In this document: positions 1-9,058 of the stretch, in pieces | Position numbering within the stretch: the stretch's first letter is position 1 | How the letters are laid out: every line of letters starts with the position of its first letter | Source of the DNA: Frankiaceae bacterium | GTDB taxonomy: Bacteria; Actinomycetota; Actinomycetes; JAFAQI01 | Assembly: GCA_030840585.1 (NCBI GenBank) | Contig: JAVEEG010000028.1 | Span: 1-41,562, forward strand | DNA: 41,562 bases | Direction of reading: 5' to 3' | Notes under the pieces: generated by a model | Told to the model about the DNA's origin: nothing | The model's input: only the letters and a program-made list of their open reading frames with translations | Database searches by the model: none | Made by a program: the position numbers and the translations under genes

Positions 1-2
1 TG

Positions 3-188
3 CGCCGCGCGATCGACGAGGTGCAGCGGTTCGCCCCGGACGAGCGGCTCGTTTTCGTCAACGCGTGGAACGAATGGGCCGAGGGTGCGGTGCTCGAACC
101 CAGCGATCTCGACGGCCGCGCCTTCCTCGATGTGACCGCCCGGGTGACGTCAGGGCAGCAGGTGCCGGTGCCGGATGCTGCCGGCTAG
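3..188 (+). CDS. WbsX-like glycan protein, C-terminal end (5' truncated by window)
   Basis: Only the last 61 codons are present, reading open from the window edge to TAG at 186-188. The motif [14 protein letters not shown] (codons from 60) is the hallmark near the C-terminus of WbsX-like / GH99-like proteins found in O-antigen and exopolysaccharide loci. A role in glycan synthesis or modification fits the glycosyltransferase and ABC exporter next to it. The last 39 nt overlap the 3' end of the convergent GT2 gene. The family call rests on this one motif; the catalytic part lies outside the window. Confidence 0.75.
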   Translation, partial: RRAIDEVQRFAPDERLVFVNAWNEWAEGAVLEPSDLDGRAFLDVTARVTSGQQVPVPDAAG

Positions 189-1019
189 CCGGCCGCTGCG
201 ATAGCTCGCCTCCCGCAGCCACACTCCGCGCTCGGGTTGCCGCCGCAGCTGCGCCGGCGCGGACCGCAGCAACGCGAGCCAGCGCGCGGCGAGATCCCGT
301 AATCGGTAGCGCGGCAGCCCCCAGTCCTGGTGCCGGCGGTGCAACGGCACCTCGGTGACGCCGTACCGGTAGAACTGCTTGACCAGAGATCGCAGCCCGC
401 TGCGGTAGCGATACGCGAGCACCGCATCGGGCGCGAACCCGAGCGCGTGCCCGGCCTGCACCAGCCGCCAGGAGAAGTCGACGTCGTCCGCGCCACCGGC
501 GAACGTCTCGTCCCAGCCGCCGATCGACCGCGCCACATCCACCCGGACCGCGCAGTTGCCGCCGGGCACGAACGGGTGCGCGTCGAGTGCGACCGGCAGT
601 CGGTCGGCCGGCAGCTCGCCGCGCCAGGCAACCGCGAGTGGATCGCTGACCAGGCCCGCGACGCAGCGACCGCCGACCATCGCGTACGACGCTGACGCAC
701 GCACCATCGCGGCCAACCAGCCGGGCTGCACGATGTCGTCGGCGTCGCAGATCAGCAGGATCTCACCGGCCGCTTCGCGCAGCGCGCGATTGCGCGCCGG
801 GCCGATGCCGGCGCGCGGTTCGGTGACGATGCGCAGTGACGGCACCCGGTCCCGGAACGCTTCGACCACCGAACGGGTCGCGTCAGTCGAGCCGTTGTCG
901 ACGACCAGCAGTTCCCAGGCACCGTTGTAGTCCTGTGCGGCGAGGGCGCTGAGCTGCTCGCCGATCACCGCCGCGCCGTTGCGCACCGGGATCGCGACGG
1001 TGACGAGGGCGGGCAACAC
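150..1019 (-). CDS. GT2 family glycosyltransferase
   Basis: A 289-aa GT-A fold glycosyltransferase, expected to transfer a sugar from a nucleotide donor to a growing glycan at the cytoplasmic face of the membrane. Visible family marks are the N-terminal strand VTVAIPVRN (6-14), the nucleotide-binding DNGSTD (41-46), the metal-binding CDADD (91-95) and the acceptor-side [12 protein letters not shown] (175-186). There is no obvious membrane segment. It is divergent from the ABC permease (58 bp between starts) and convergent with the WbsX-like gene, whose end it overlaps by 39 nt. Donor and acceptor cannot be read from the sequence. Confidence 0.88.
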   Translation of the reverse strand: MLPALVTVAIPVRNGAAVIGEQLSALAAQDYNGAWELLVVDNGSTDATRSVVEAFRDRVPSLRIVTEPRAGIGPARNRALREAAGEILLICDADDIVQPGWLAAMVRASASYAMVGGRCVAGLVSDPLAVAWRGELPADRLPVALDAHPFVPGGNCAVRVDVARSIGGWDETFAGGADDVDFSWRLVQAGHALGFAPDAVLAYRYRSGLRSLVKQFYRYGVTEVPLHRRHQDWGLPRYRLRDLAARWLALLRSAPAQLRRQPERGVWLREASYRSGRLAGSIRHRHLLP

Positions 1020-1077
1020 CCGACGATCTTCCCGGATCCGTACCGGACCACCTCAGTGCCGCGCTTATCCTCTCGAT

Positions 1078-1932
1078 GTGGCGATCGAGCACCCGGGGGC
1101 ACCGGCCCGCTCGATCTTCGAAAACCGGCCGGACAGCAAGGCTGAGGCGCTGCGCGACCTCGCCGAGCTGTGGGCCTATCGCGAGGTCGTCTTCGCCTTC
1201 GCCGCCCGCACCGTGCGGGTGCGGTACAAGGAATCGTTCCTCGGCGTGCTGTGGGTCGTGCTGCAGCCGCTCGCGCTGTTCATCCCGTTCGTGATCGTGC
1301 TCGGCAGGGTCGCGCACATCAAGGGCGGCGGGGTGCCCTACGCCGCGTTCGCCGCGGCGGTTGTCGTGCCGTGGCAGTTCGTCGCGAACGCGCTGTCGAC
1401 CGGCAGCCTCGCTCTGGTCGGCGAAGGCCCGCTGGTGCGCAAGGTGTACTTCCCGCGCAGCGCTCCGGTGGCCGGCGCCGTACTCGCCGCCGGGTTCGAC
1501 CTCGCCGTGGGATCGGTGCTGTCGGTGATTCTCGTCGCGGTCCTCGGTGGTCACGTGCGGGCGACAGTTCTGTTGCTTCCGGTGATGATCGTGCCGTTGG
1601 TCGTCGTCGCGTTCGCGATGAGCCTCGTCCTTGCCGGGCTGTACGTGCACTACCGCGACATCAGGTTCGTTCTGCCGCTCGTCACCCAAGTGCTGCTGTA
1701 CGCGAGCCCGATCGCCTATCCGATCACCGTGATCCCGCACCGCTGGCAACTCGCGTACTGCTTCCTGAACCCGCTCGCCGGGCCGCTCGATGCAATCCGC
1801 CGTTGCGTCGCGCTCGGGCAGGCGCCGCACTGGAGTTACGTCGGTGCGAGCGTGGCGACGACTGCCGTCGTAGCGGTGGTTGCGCTCGCGGCGTTCGGCC
1901 GGTTGCAGTCCGACGTCGCGGATCTCGTATGA
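1078..1932 (+). CDS. ABC-2 type polysaccharide export permease (Wzm/TagG-like)
   Basis: A 284-aa inner-membrane permease of the ABC-2 polysaccharide/teichoic acid exporter family, which moves a lipid-linked glycan across the membrane. The amphipathic entry motif RYKESFLGVLWVVLQPL (49-65) and the KVYFPR loop (122-127) are typical of Wzm/TagG, and about six hydrophobic segments follow. I take GTG 1078 as the start: the frame is open further upstream, but that part overlaps the opposite gene and encodes an uncharacteristic Arg-rich sequence. The stop TGA lies inside ATGA, overlapping the ATPase start by 4 nt, so the two subunits are translationally coupled. Confidence 0.9.
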   Translation: MAIEHPGAPARSIFENRPDSKAEALRDLAELWAYREVVFAFAARTVRVRYKESFLGVLWVVLQPLALFIPFVIVLGRVAHIKGGGVPYAAFAAAVVVPWQFVANALSTGSLALVGEGPLVRKVYFPRSAPVAGAVLAAGFDLAVGSVLSVILVAVLGGHVRATVLLLPVMIVPLVVVAFAMSLVLAGLYVHYRDIRFVLPLVTQVLLYASPIAYPITVIPHRWQLAYCFLNPLAGPLDAIRRCVALGQAPHWSYVGASVATTAVVAVVALAAFGRLQSDVADLV

Positions 1933-3155
1933 GCGAGTGGGCGGTCAAGTTCGACCACGTCTCGAAGCTCTACCGGCGGGCGAGTGCGGACTACCGGACA
2001 TTGCGCGACGTGCTCATGCGCCGTACCCGGCGACCGGCCGACGAGCGCGCCCGCCGTCCCGCACTGAGCGACGTGTCGCTGACCGTCGACCCGGGGGAGT
2101 GCTACGCGTTCGTCGGACCGAATGGCGCCGGCAAGACCAGTGCGTTGCGACTGGTCGCGCGGATCGGCCGGCCGACCAGCGGCGTCGTCTCGGTCGCCGG
2201 CCGGGTCGGCGCGCTGATGGAGGTCGGCTCCGGCATCCATCCGGAGTTGACCGCGCGCGAGAACATCTGGCTCTACGGCTCGATCCTCGGCATGTCCCGC
2301 GCCGACATCGCCAAGCGGTTCGACCAGATCCTCGACTTCGCCGAACTCGACGCGTTCGTCGATCGGCAGGTGCGGTTCTTCTCCAGCGGTATGCAGTTGC
2401 GGCTCGGCTTCTCGATCGCGGCACATCTCGAACCCGACGTGTTCGTCGTCGACGAAGCCCTCGCCGTGGGTGACGCGGCGTTCCAGTCGAAGTGCCTCGA
2501 CCGGATGAGCGAACTTGTCCGCGGCGGCAGCACCGTGCTGTTCGTCAGCCACAATCTCGCCGCGATCGAAGCGCTCTGCCAGCGCGGCGTGCTGTTGATC
2601 GGTGGCGAGACCCACGACGAAGGCCCGATCGCCGACGTGCTCAAGACCTACCTCGGTTACGTCGAGCAGGGCCGCGCGAAAACTGGCGGCGGCCACGGCA
2701 GCGACCACGACGGTCCGCTGCAACTGCTCGACGTCACCCTCACCGGCAAGGGCGGCGAAGCCGCGAGCGTGCTCCGTCCGGGGCAGCCGTGCGCGCTCGA
2801 CTTCCACTTCCGCTCGACGGTGCCGGTGAAACAACCGCATCTCAACGTCGGTATCACCGACGGTCGGCCGGGCCTGTTGTTGCAATGCTCGATGCTCGTC
2901 GATGGCGGCGCGCCCGATGTCGTCGACGGCGACTGGCGGGTGCGGCTCGAGATCGACGAGCTCCCGTTGCGGCCACGGCTTTACCACGTGTACGCCGACG
3001 TGTTCCAAGCCGATGCGCAGAGCTCGTTCTTCCCGTGGACCGAAGTGCTGTCGTTTCGGGTCGAGTCGGACGGTCAGTCCAAGGGCAGCGGTGCGCTGAC
3101 GACCCTGGGCGAACACCTGGCCGCGCCGGTGCTCACCCGGCACCGGTGGACCTGA
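1929..3155 (+). CDS. ABC polysaccharide exporter ATPase with C-terminal glycan-binding-type domain (Wzt-like)
   Basis: A 408-aa ATPase partner of the upstream permease. The nucleotide-binding domain (about 1-240) has Walker A GPNGAGKT (63-70), the signature SSGMQ (152-156), Walker B DVFVVDE (170-176) and the H-loop SHN (207-209). Export ATPases of the short TagH/KpsT type end near residue 250. Here about 150 more residues form a beta-rich domain (about 262-385) placed as in Wzt proteins, where it reads the terminal modification of the finished glycan before export. It starts at ATG 1929, overlapping the permease stop by 4 nt. Confidence 0.9.
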   Translation: MSEWAVKFDHVSKLYRRASADYRTLRDVLMRRTRRPADERARRPALSDVSLTVDPGECYAFVGPNGAGKTSALRLVARIGRPTSGVVSVAGRVGALMEVGSGIHPELTARENIWLYGSILGMSRADIAKRFDQILDFAELDAFVDRQVRFFSSGMQLRLGFSIAAHLEPDVFVVDEALAVGDAAFQSKCLDRMSELVRGGSTVLFVSHNLAAIEALCQRGVLLIGGETHDEGPIADVLKTYLGYVEQGRAKTGGGHGSDHDGPLQLLDVTLTGKGGEAASVLRPGQPCALDFHFRSTVPVKQPHLNVGITDGRPGLLLQCSMLVDGGAPDVVDGDWRVRLEIDELPLRPRLYHVYADVFQADAQSSFFPWTEVLSFRVESDGQSKGSGALTTLGEHLAAPVLTRHRWT

Positions 3156-3853
3156 CCGTGCGCAACTTCGCCCGGCACACGCTGCACCGGATCATCTGGT
3201 TCTGCGTACGGATCGCGCGGGCGTACCGGCGCCAGCGGTTCCGGATCGCCGTACGGACGCTCTGCATCCGCGACCACGGCCGGATCAGTGTTCAGGTAGC
3301 GCCGACCGTCGTGTTCGAGGGTCGGGTCCGGCTGCGGATGCGGCACACGCACGCGAGCGGATCGATCCGGATCGACGATCGCGCGGTAATCGGCGACGGC
3401 GTCGAGATCTGGCTCGGCAACGGCGCGATCCACCTCGGCCCGGACACGTTGTTGCGGTCCGGCTGCGTGCTGATGGCCGACGGCGACCTCACCTTGTCGG
3501 CCGGTGCCGTCGTTTCCTGGAACGTCTATCTAATGGCCACGGAGCGGGTCGTGATCGGTGAACGAGTCGCGATCGCGCAAGCCTGCACGGTCGTCGACAG
3601 CCGACATCTCTGGAGCCCCGGCGCGACGTCGTACACCGATGCCACCGAGACCGCGCCGGTGACGATTCACGACGAGGTGTTCGTCGCGACCGGCGCGGCG
3701 ATCCTCGCCGGCGCCGACATCGGCCGGCGCTGCCTCGTTGGCGCGAACGCCGTCGTCTCCGGGCAGCATGATCCCGGCGGGCTGCTGCTCGGAGCACCGG
3801 CGCGCTGGCAGCCGCTACCCGATCGACTCGGCGGCAATACCGTTTTGGAATAG
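3146..3853 (+). CDS. Left-handed beta-helix (hexapeptide) acyltransferase
   Basis: A 235-aa protein with hexapeptide-repeat turns throughout (for example IRIDDRAVIGDGVEI and VFVATGAAILAGADIG), ending in LVGANAVVSG...LLLGAPARW, the usual C-terminus of WbbJ/maa/NodL-like O-acetyltransferases. It probably transfers an acetyl group from acetyl-CoA to a sugar of the neighbouring glycan. His154 in DSRH is a candidate catalytic base. The N-terminal 45 residues are basic and amphipathic. The start is either GTG 3146 (10-nt overlap with the ATPase) or GTG 3158 (2-nt gap); neither has a clear Shine-Dalgarno. It is evidently part of the same transcript as the exporter. Confidence 0.8.
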   Translation: MDLTVRNFARHTLHRIIWFCVRIARAYRRQRFRIAVRTLCIRDHGRISVQVAPTVVFEGRVRLRMRHTHASGSIRIDDRAVIGDGVEIWLGNGAIHLGPDTLLRSGCVLMADGDLTLSAGAVVSWNVYLMATERVVIGERVAIAQACTVVDSRHLWSPGATSYTDATETAPVTIHDEVFVATGAAILAGADIGRRCLVGANAVVSGQHDPGGLLLGAPARWQPLPDRLGGNTVLE

Positions 3854-3874
3854 ATCGGCCCGTACGATGCTCGC

Positions 3875-5248
3875 GTGGATCTGACTCCTGCGCTGGCCCT
3901 GCTCCGCCGGCGATGGGTATCGATCGTGGCGTGCTTGCTGCTCGGCATCCTCGGCGGCGTGCTTGCTTACGAGGAGACGCCCGCGACCTACCAGTCGACC
4001 TCGCGGATCTTCTTCAACCTGCCGAGCACCGGTGACGTCGCTGCGCAGGCGCAGAGCTTCCAGTTGACCACCGAGTTGTTGCAGAGCTATGCGCGGATCG
4101 CAACGTCGCGCAACGCGGCCGACGCGATCTCGCGTTCATTGCAAGGGACGCTGACGCCGTCGGAGGTGCAGGACCGGGTCTCCGCGACCCCCGAGCAACA
4201 GACGCTGCTGCTCGACGTCGCCGCCACCGGCTCGTCGCCCGCCGCCGCGCAACAGCTCGCGGCCGCCGCGACGAACAACCTCGTCTCGCAGATCGGTGAA
4301 CTCGAAAGTGTGAAGGCGGTGCAGATCCGGCCGCAGGTCGTCGACGCCGCAGACATCTCGAACACGCCGATCAGCCCGCGCAAGAAGGTCGACTTCGGTC
4401 TGGGCATCGCGCTCGGCATCGTCGGCGGTCTGCTCGCGGCGCTGCTCGCCGACTCGCTCGACCGGCGGGTCCGCGGTACGGCGCAGGTCGCCGCGGCCAC
4501 CGGACTGCCGGAGATCGGTCGCACCCCGAAGTCGCGGGTGCTGGCCAAGGCGCCGCTGCATGCGTGGGGGCCCGAGGGTGGTGACCTGCGCGAGGCGTTC
4601 CGGACGGTGCGGACCGCCGTACAGTTCCTCCGCCCGGACGCGCCGCCGCGCGCCATCCTCGTGACCTCCGCGGTGATCGGCGAGGGCAAGACGACGACGG
4701 CGCTCAACCTCGCGATCGCGCTCGCCGCTTCCGGCGAGTCGGTCATCTTGGTTGACGCGGATCTGCGCCGGGCCGGGTTGTCGTCGGTGCTCGGCCACGA
4801 CCGCGCCGGCGGGCTGTCCGCCGCGATTCGCGAGCCGGGTGCGGTCGGTGACTTCCTGCTCCCCGGGCCGCAAGAACGGCTGCGGGTGCTCTCGGCCGGC
4901 GCGCTGCCGCCCGACCCCTCGGAGATGCTCGGCTCGCAGAACATGAACGCGCTCGTGCAACGGCTCACCGACATGGCCGACGTCGTGGTGTTCGACTGCG
5001 CGCCGGTCCTTCCCGTCACCGACGCGGTGACGTTCGCAACCCAAGTCGACGCCGTACTGCTCGTCGTGCGCGAGCGGGTCACCGTCCGGCACGACATCGC
5101 GGAGACCGTGCGGCGGCTCGAGACCGTCGGCGCGCGCCCGGCCGGATTCATCCTGAACGGCGTCTCGGCCCGGGCCAGCAGCGGTTACGTCTACGGTCCG
5201 ACCAGCCGACCGCGGCGGTTGCTGTCGTTCGGAAGCCGCAATGGCTGA
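3875..5248 (+). CDS. Wzz chain-length regulator fused to bacterial tyrosine kinase (CpsD/CapB-like)
   Basis: 457 aa. The N-terminal Wzz part has TM1 (about 13-31), an external loop (32-170) and TM2 (about 173-193). The cytoplasmic P-loop kinase carries Walker A GEGKTTT (269-275), Walker A' VILVDADLRR (290-299) and Walker B VVVFDCAPV (370-378). BY-kinases cycle autophosphorylation on a C-terminal Tyr cluster to control polymer length and export. Here the tail is short, with only two tyrosines (GYVYG, 437-441). Starts at GTG 3875, 21 nt after the acyltransferase. The presence of a Wzz/BYK beside an ABC exporter is unusual. Confidence 0.88.
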   Translation: MDLTPALALLRRRWVSIVACLLLGILGGVLAYEETPATYQSTSRIFFNLPSTGDVAAQAQSFQLTTELLQSYARIATSRNAADAISRSLQGTLTPSEVQDRVSATPEQQTLLLDVAATGSSPAAAQQLAAAATNNLVSQIGELESVKAVQIRPQVVDAADISNTPISPRKKVDFGLGIALGIVGGLLAALLADSLDRRVRGTAQVAAATGLPEIGRTPKSRVLAKAPLHAWGPEGGDLREAFRTVRTAVQFLRPDAPPRAILVTSAVIGEGKTTTALNLAIALAASGESVILVDADLRRAGLSSVLGHDRAGGLSAAIREPGAVGDFLLPGPQERLRVLSAGALPPDPSEMLGSQNMNALVQRLTDMADVVVFDCAPVLPVTDAVTFATQVDAVLLVVRERVTVRHDIAETVRRLETVGARPAGFILNGVSARASSGYVYGPTSRPRRLLSFGSRNG

Positions 5249-5756
5249 CAGCGGGCCGGTGCACGCGGCGCAGTTGGCCCGCAGCTGCGCGCGGTTCCTC
5301 GGCCGGGTGCCACTGGTGTCCCGCGACCGCTTGTCCCGCGTGTCGATCGACGCGCTGTCGCAGTGCGAGCGCGCCGTCGCCGACCTGCTGCGGCAGACCG
5401 CGGACGTGCTGGTCGACTACGCGAACGGCGCGCAGGGCGCCGGCACCAACCTCGCTACGGCGTGCGAACGGTTCGGCAGAGATTCGGCCGAGTTGCAGCA
5501 GGGCCTCGACGCCGATCCGGCTCTCGGGCTGCTCCCCGACGTGTTCGCCGATGTCGTCGGGGACGCGGCGAAGCTCGCTGAACCGGGCGGCGGGTCCGAG
5601 GACGAGGGTGGCGTCGCGGTGGCACCACCGCAGCGACCGGCCCGGCGATCCCGCGCCGCTTCTGCTGCCGCTACGGCTGCGACTACGGCGACAGGGCGCC
5701 GCCGCCGGCCGGCCTGGCAGCCCCCGTCGGATGTAGGCCAGTCAGATCCCGGCTAG
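5241..5756 (+). CDS. Unknown protein translationally coupled to the BY-kinase
   Basis: 171 aa, not recognised. ATG 5241 lies 8 nt inside the 3' end of the kinase gene, so translation is probably coupled. Residues 1-115 look helical and soluble. Residues 116-171 are low-complexity: an acidic stretch, then Pro/Arg/Ala/Thr-rich sequence with RRSR and GRRRR. No membrane segment or catalytic motif is visible. The position suggests an accessory of the kinase/export complex, but that is inference only. The stop TAG shares the four bases CTAG (5753-5756) with the stop of the convergent GH5 gene. Confidence 0.65.
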   Translation: MADSGPVHAAQLARSCARFLGRVPLVSRDRLSRVSIDALSQCERAVADLLRQTADVLVDYANGAQGAGTNLATACERFGRDSAELQQGLDADPALGLLPDVFADVVGDAAKLAEPGGGSEDEGGVAVAPPQRPARRSRAASAAATAATTATGRRRRPAWQPPSDVGQSDPG

Positions 5757-6838
5757 GTGCCCAACAGGTGCTGCCGGAAGACCGCACCCGTCGTCGTCGG
5801 CGTGCCGGCGTAGTCAGCGATCAGGTGGAAGCCGGTGGTCGTCGCGCCCGGCGCCATCGAGTTCCAGGTGAAGGCGAGGTAGCCGACGCCGAGCGGATCC
5901 GCCCATGACGGCAGCGCACTGAGCAGCCACCCGTCCGGCTGGTCGTCGCCGAACTCGGTGATGGTCAGCGGCACCTGCATCGCGACCGGCGCCATCCGCG
6001 CGTTGAGGCAGCTCACCAGCACGCAACCGCTGTCGCGGTAGACGTGCGCGGCCGCGACCACTTGGTGCAACGCGTCGGTCGGCCGGTTGAGCAGCCAGCC
6101 GCTCAGGTCGTTGCCCCAACTCGCGCCGCTCACGACCACCGGCTGGCGCGCCCCGGTCGATCGCACCGCCGCGATCAGCGTGTTCATCCCGGCGTACTTC
6201 GTGCCGTTGGTCGCGTCGACGCAACCGTTCTTCCAGCAAGACCAGCTGACGTGCGGCTCGTTGTAGAGGTCGAAGAACACGTCCGGATCGTTCTTGAACG
6301 TGGTCGCGATCGACTTCCACACGACCGGTCCGTACGCGCTGTCGGCCATCGGCGCGAACGTCTTGGACGCCGCGCCGTTGACCTCCGCGAAGTGCAGGTC
6401 GAGTGTCACGTAGAGCCCGTTGCGGATCAGCGTGCGCGCGTACCGCGCGATCTGGTTGCGGTAGTCGATGGCGGTCAACGAGGCGGGCAGGCCGTTGCGG
6501 CCGAGCCAGCAGTCCTCGTTGATCGGGATGCGCACCATGTTGGCCCGCCACGACCGGATGGCCTGCGCGCTGGCGTCATCGGTCGGGCCGTAGAAGAAAC
6601 TGCTCCGGCCGGTGCCGAGGCAGGACGTCTCCGGGCCGGAGCGGTTCACCCCACGGAGTACGACGACCGTGTTGGCGCTGGTGACGAGGTGCTTGCCGCT
6701 GACATGCAACGCGGGCGGCGCCATCGAGATCGACGTCGTCGCGCCGGCGAGGTTGGTGCCGACCAGGCCGCCAGCCATCGCCAGGACAGCGGCGACCGCT
6801 AGCGCGCACCGGCGCAGGCGGGAACTGGGCAGCGACAT
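5753..6838 (-). CDS. Secreted glycoside hydrolase family 5 (cellulase-like)
   Basis: 361 aa from ATG 6838. A signal peptide is clear: basic MSLPSSRLRR, a hydrophobic core (11-31), and a likely cleavage after AGA. The GH5 TIM barrel follows, with LRGVNRSGPE (62-71), the acid/base Glu194 in DLYNEPH and the nucleophile Glu295 in TITEFGD. It hydrolyses beta-linked glycans outside the membrane. In an exopolysaccharide locus it may trim or release the exported polymer; substrate is unknown. The frame stays open a further 28 codons upstream, but the chosen ATG fits the signal peptide and has GGAG upstream. It lies downstream of the OCH1-like gene on the same strand. Confidence 0.88.
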   Translation of the reverse strand: MSLPSSRLRRCALAVAAVLAMAGGLVGTNLAGATTSISMAPPALHVSGKHLVTSANTVVVLRGVNRSGPETSCLGTGRSSFFYGPTDDASAQAIRSWRANMVRIPINEDCWLGRNGLPASLTAIDYRNQIARYARTLIRNGLYVTLDLHFAEVNGAASKTFAPMADSAYGPVVWKSIATTFKNDPDVFFDLYNEPHVSWSCWKNGCVDATNGTKYAGMNTLIAAVRSTGARQPVVVSGASWGNDLSGWLLNRPTDALHQVVAAAHVYRDSGCVLVSCLNARMAPVAMQVPLTITEFGDDQPDGWLLSALPSWADPLGVGYLAFTWNSMAPGATTTGFHLIADYAGTPTTTGAVFRQHLLGT

Positions 6839-6918
6839 GATGGTGGGATTCTCCGCCTTACAGGTCGGTCCAAAGACGGAAATTGCGACAAACTGTACGA
6901 AGTGATCAGAGCCGGTAG

Positions 6919-7557
6919 TCATCCGGGGTGGCCGGGCTCCCGCCAGGAGTGGGCCCAGCGGTGGATCACGTAGGTTCCGGGCCCGGACAGACGCCGGCGG
7001 CTTCGGCGGAACCGCTTCGTCGAGTCCGCGAACGGCTCGGGGTAGAACGCCTCCGGCGGTAGCAGCGCGACGTCCGCCCTCCCGGCCAGCACCTGGGTCG
7101 CGAACATCGGCCCGGTCGCTTCGTTGGGCGGTAGGGCCGTGGCGACGCGGTCACCGTCGAGCACCGCGTCGAGATATGCCCGGATGGCGGGGTGGCCGGC
7201 CGCGGCGCCGATCACCGAAGTCGAATAGTGCTCGCCGTCCTCGGTGCCGAAAAAGCAGCCGTGCTCACGCAGCGGTTCCATGCTGCGCACCGGTTCGCAA
7301 TCGGTGTCGACGTAGATGCCGCCGTACCGCCAGAGGATCTCCAACCGCATCAGGTCGGCCTGTTGCGCGGGTGACCCGCACCGCGACAGTGCGCCGAATG
7401 TCTCCGGAAAGGACTGTTGCCCCGTCTCGCTCCAGGTGCGCAGTTCCCAGCCGGGATGAATCCGGGCAAACCGGCGCCAATTGCGCCGAACGGCTCCCTG
7501 ATCCGCCAGCGGAGGGAGCAACACCCGGTGCAGCACCGGCGGGATTTTCGTTGTCAT
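6919..7557 (-). CDS. OCH1-like glycosyltransferase (GT32, DXD family)
   Basis: 212 aa from ATG 7557. The N-terminus KIPPVLHRVLLP and the block ADLMRLEILWRYGGIYVDTD are the signature of Gly_transf_sug/OCH1 enzymes; Asp84-Thr85-Asp86 is the metal/nucleotide-sugar DXD motif. It probably adds a hexose to the same glycan as its neighbours. No signal or membrane segment is seen. The frame is open to 7650, but the extra 31 residues are Pro-rich and overlap the opposite gene's leader, so the internal ATG is preferred. It sits 80 nt upstream of GH5, probably co-transcribed. Confidence 0.85.
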   Translation of the reverse strand: MTTKIPPVLHRVLLPPLADQGAVRRNWRRFARIHPGWELRTWSETGQQSFPETFGALSRCGSPAQQADLMRLEILWRYGGIYVDTDCEPVRSMEPLREHGCFFGTEDGEHYSTSVIGAAAGHPAIRAYLDAVLDGDRVATALPPNEATGPMFATQVLAGRADVALLPPEAFYPEPFADSTKRFRRSRRRLSGPGTYVIHRWAHSWREPGHPG

Positions 7558-7651
7558 TTCAGTGAATCGTAGGGGTGGCCGCGACGTATCGGGCGCTTCG
7601 TCGTTGTCCGATGCAAAGGGGGGAATTGATGGTGGGGTACGGGGGGTCACG

Positions 7652-9040
7652 ATGAGCCTGCTGCTCGATGCACTGCCGGTCGCGGGGGTCGATCGTCGTC
7701 CGGCCGGGCCGCGGCCCTGGCAGCGGCGTTACGTGCGGGCATTGGTCTTCGGTGACGCGTTGGTCCTGTCGACGGTTGTCGGCGTCGTCGCCGCGTCCGA
7801 GGGCAGGTCCCGACTCGGCGTGCTCGTCACGTTCGCGTGGCTGCTCTCGCTGGCCGCGTCGCGCGCGTACGACGCGCGCTTCTTGGGCTGCGGCTCGGAG
7901 GAGTACAAGCGCGTCGTCACTGCTTCGGTCCACTTGCTGGCCGCGCTCGGTGTGCTCGCGCTCGCGATGCGCCTGTCGTTGGCCCGTTCCTTCGTCGTTC
8001 CCGCGTTGATGGTCGGCGCGAGTGCCTTGCTGGTCTACCGGTTCGCCGCCCGCCGGGTGCTCTACCGGGCCCGTGAGCGCGGCCTCGCGTCGCACCGGGT
8101 GCTCGTCGTCGGTGACGACGCCGGCGTCGCCGCGCTGACCAAGACCGTTGCCCGCGAGCCGCGGGCCGGGTTCGGTGTCGTCGGCCACTGCTTGACCGAC
8201 CACGGCCTCGACGTCGTACCCGATGCTGTACGACGGCTGCGCGCCGACGTCGTCGCCGTGACCGCGTCGCCGAGCATCACCCCGGATCGGTTGCGGCAGT
8301 TGGCGTGGGCGCTCGAAGGCCACGACGTCGACCTGATCGTCGCGCCGGCTCTGACCGATGTCGCCGGCCCGCGGGTGTCGGTGCGACCGGTGGCCGGATT
8401 GCCGTTGCTGCACGTCGACCAGCCGGACATCACCGGCGTGCGCTACCTGCTCAAGGAGTGCGTGGAGCGGGCAATCGCGGCGATCGTGCTGATCGTCGCG
8501 CTGCCGGTCATGGCTGCGCTTGCGCTGGCGGTCAAGATGACGTCGCCGGGGCCGGTGTTGTTCTCGCAGACCCGGGTCAGCCGGCTCGGCCGCGAGTTCC
8601 AGATCTACAAGTTCCGCACGATGCGCTGCGATGCCGAGGCGCTGCTGGAAACGTTGCGCGAGCAGAACGAGCACCGCGACGGCCCGCTGTTCAAGATGCG
8701 CCAGGACCCGCGGGTGACTCGGGTCGGCCGGTTCCTGCGGCGGTACTCGCTGGACGAGTTGCCGCAGCTGCTCAACGTGCTGCGTGGTGACATGGCGCTG
8801 ATCGGCCCGCGCCCGCCGCTGCCGGTCGAGGTCGCGAGCTACGGCGACGCCGCCAACCGCCGGCTCTTGGTGAAGCCGGGCATGACCGGGCTCTGGCAGG
8901 TCAGCGGTCGCAGCGATTTGTCGTGGGAAGAGAGCGTGCGACTCGACCTGTACTACGTCGAGAACTGGTCGCTCGCCCTCGACGCGCAGATCCTGGTGCG
9001 CACCGCGCGCGCCGTCCTCCGCGGCGCCGGCGCCTACTAG
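7652..9040 (+). CDS. Polyprenyl-phosphate sugar-1-phosphate transferase (WbaP/WcaJ-like initiating enzyme)
   Basis: 462 aa. The N-terminal half has about four membrane segments (28-135), then a nucleotide-fold domain (VLVVGDDAGVAALT, 150-163). A further membrane helix (272-295) leads into the catalytic bacterial sugar transferase domain: YKFRTM (319-324), DELPQLLNVLRGDMALIGPRPP (368-389) and KPGMTGLWQVSGRS (408-421). It starts glycan assembly by moving a sugar-1-phosphate from a UDP-sugar to undecaprenyl phosphate. ATG 7652 follows a G-rich stretch; the open frame from 7562 adds a low-complexity leader. Divergent from the OCH1-like gene. Confidence 0.92.
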   Translation: MSLLLDALPVAGVDRRPAGPRPWQRRYVRALVFGDALVLSTVVGVVAASEGRSRLGVLVTFAWLLSLAASRAYDARFLGCGSEEYKRVVTASVHLLAALGVLALAMRLSLARSFVVPALMVGASALLVYRFAARRVLYRARERGLASHRVLVVGDDAGVAALTKTVAREPRAGFGVVGHCLTDHGLDVVPDAVRRLRADVVAVTASPSITPDRLRQLAWALEGHDVDLIVAPALTDVAGPRVSVRPVAGLPLLHVDQPDITGVRYLLKECVERAIAAIVLIVALPVMAALALAVKMTSPGPVLFSQTRVSRLGREFQIYKFRTMRCDAEALLETLREQNEHRDGPLFKMRQDPRVTRVGRFLRRYSLDELPQLLNVLRGDMALIGPRPPLPVEVASYGDAANRRLLVKPGMTGLWQVSGRSDLSWEESVRLDLYYVENWSLALDAQILVRTARAVLRGAGAY

Positions 9041-9058
9041 CGCGGCTACGCTCGCGGC

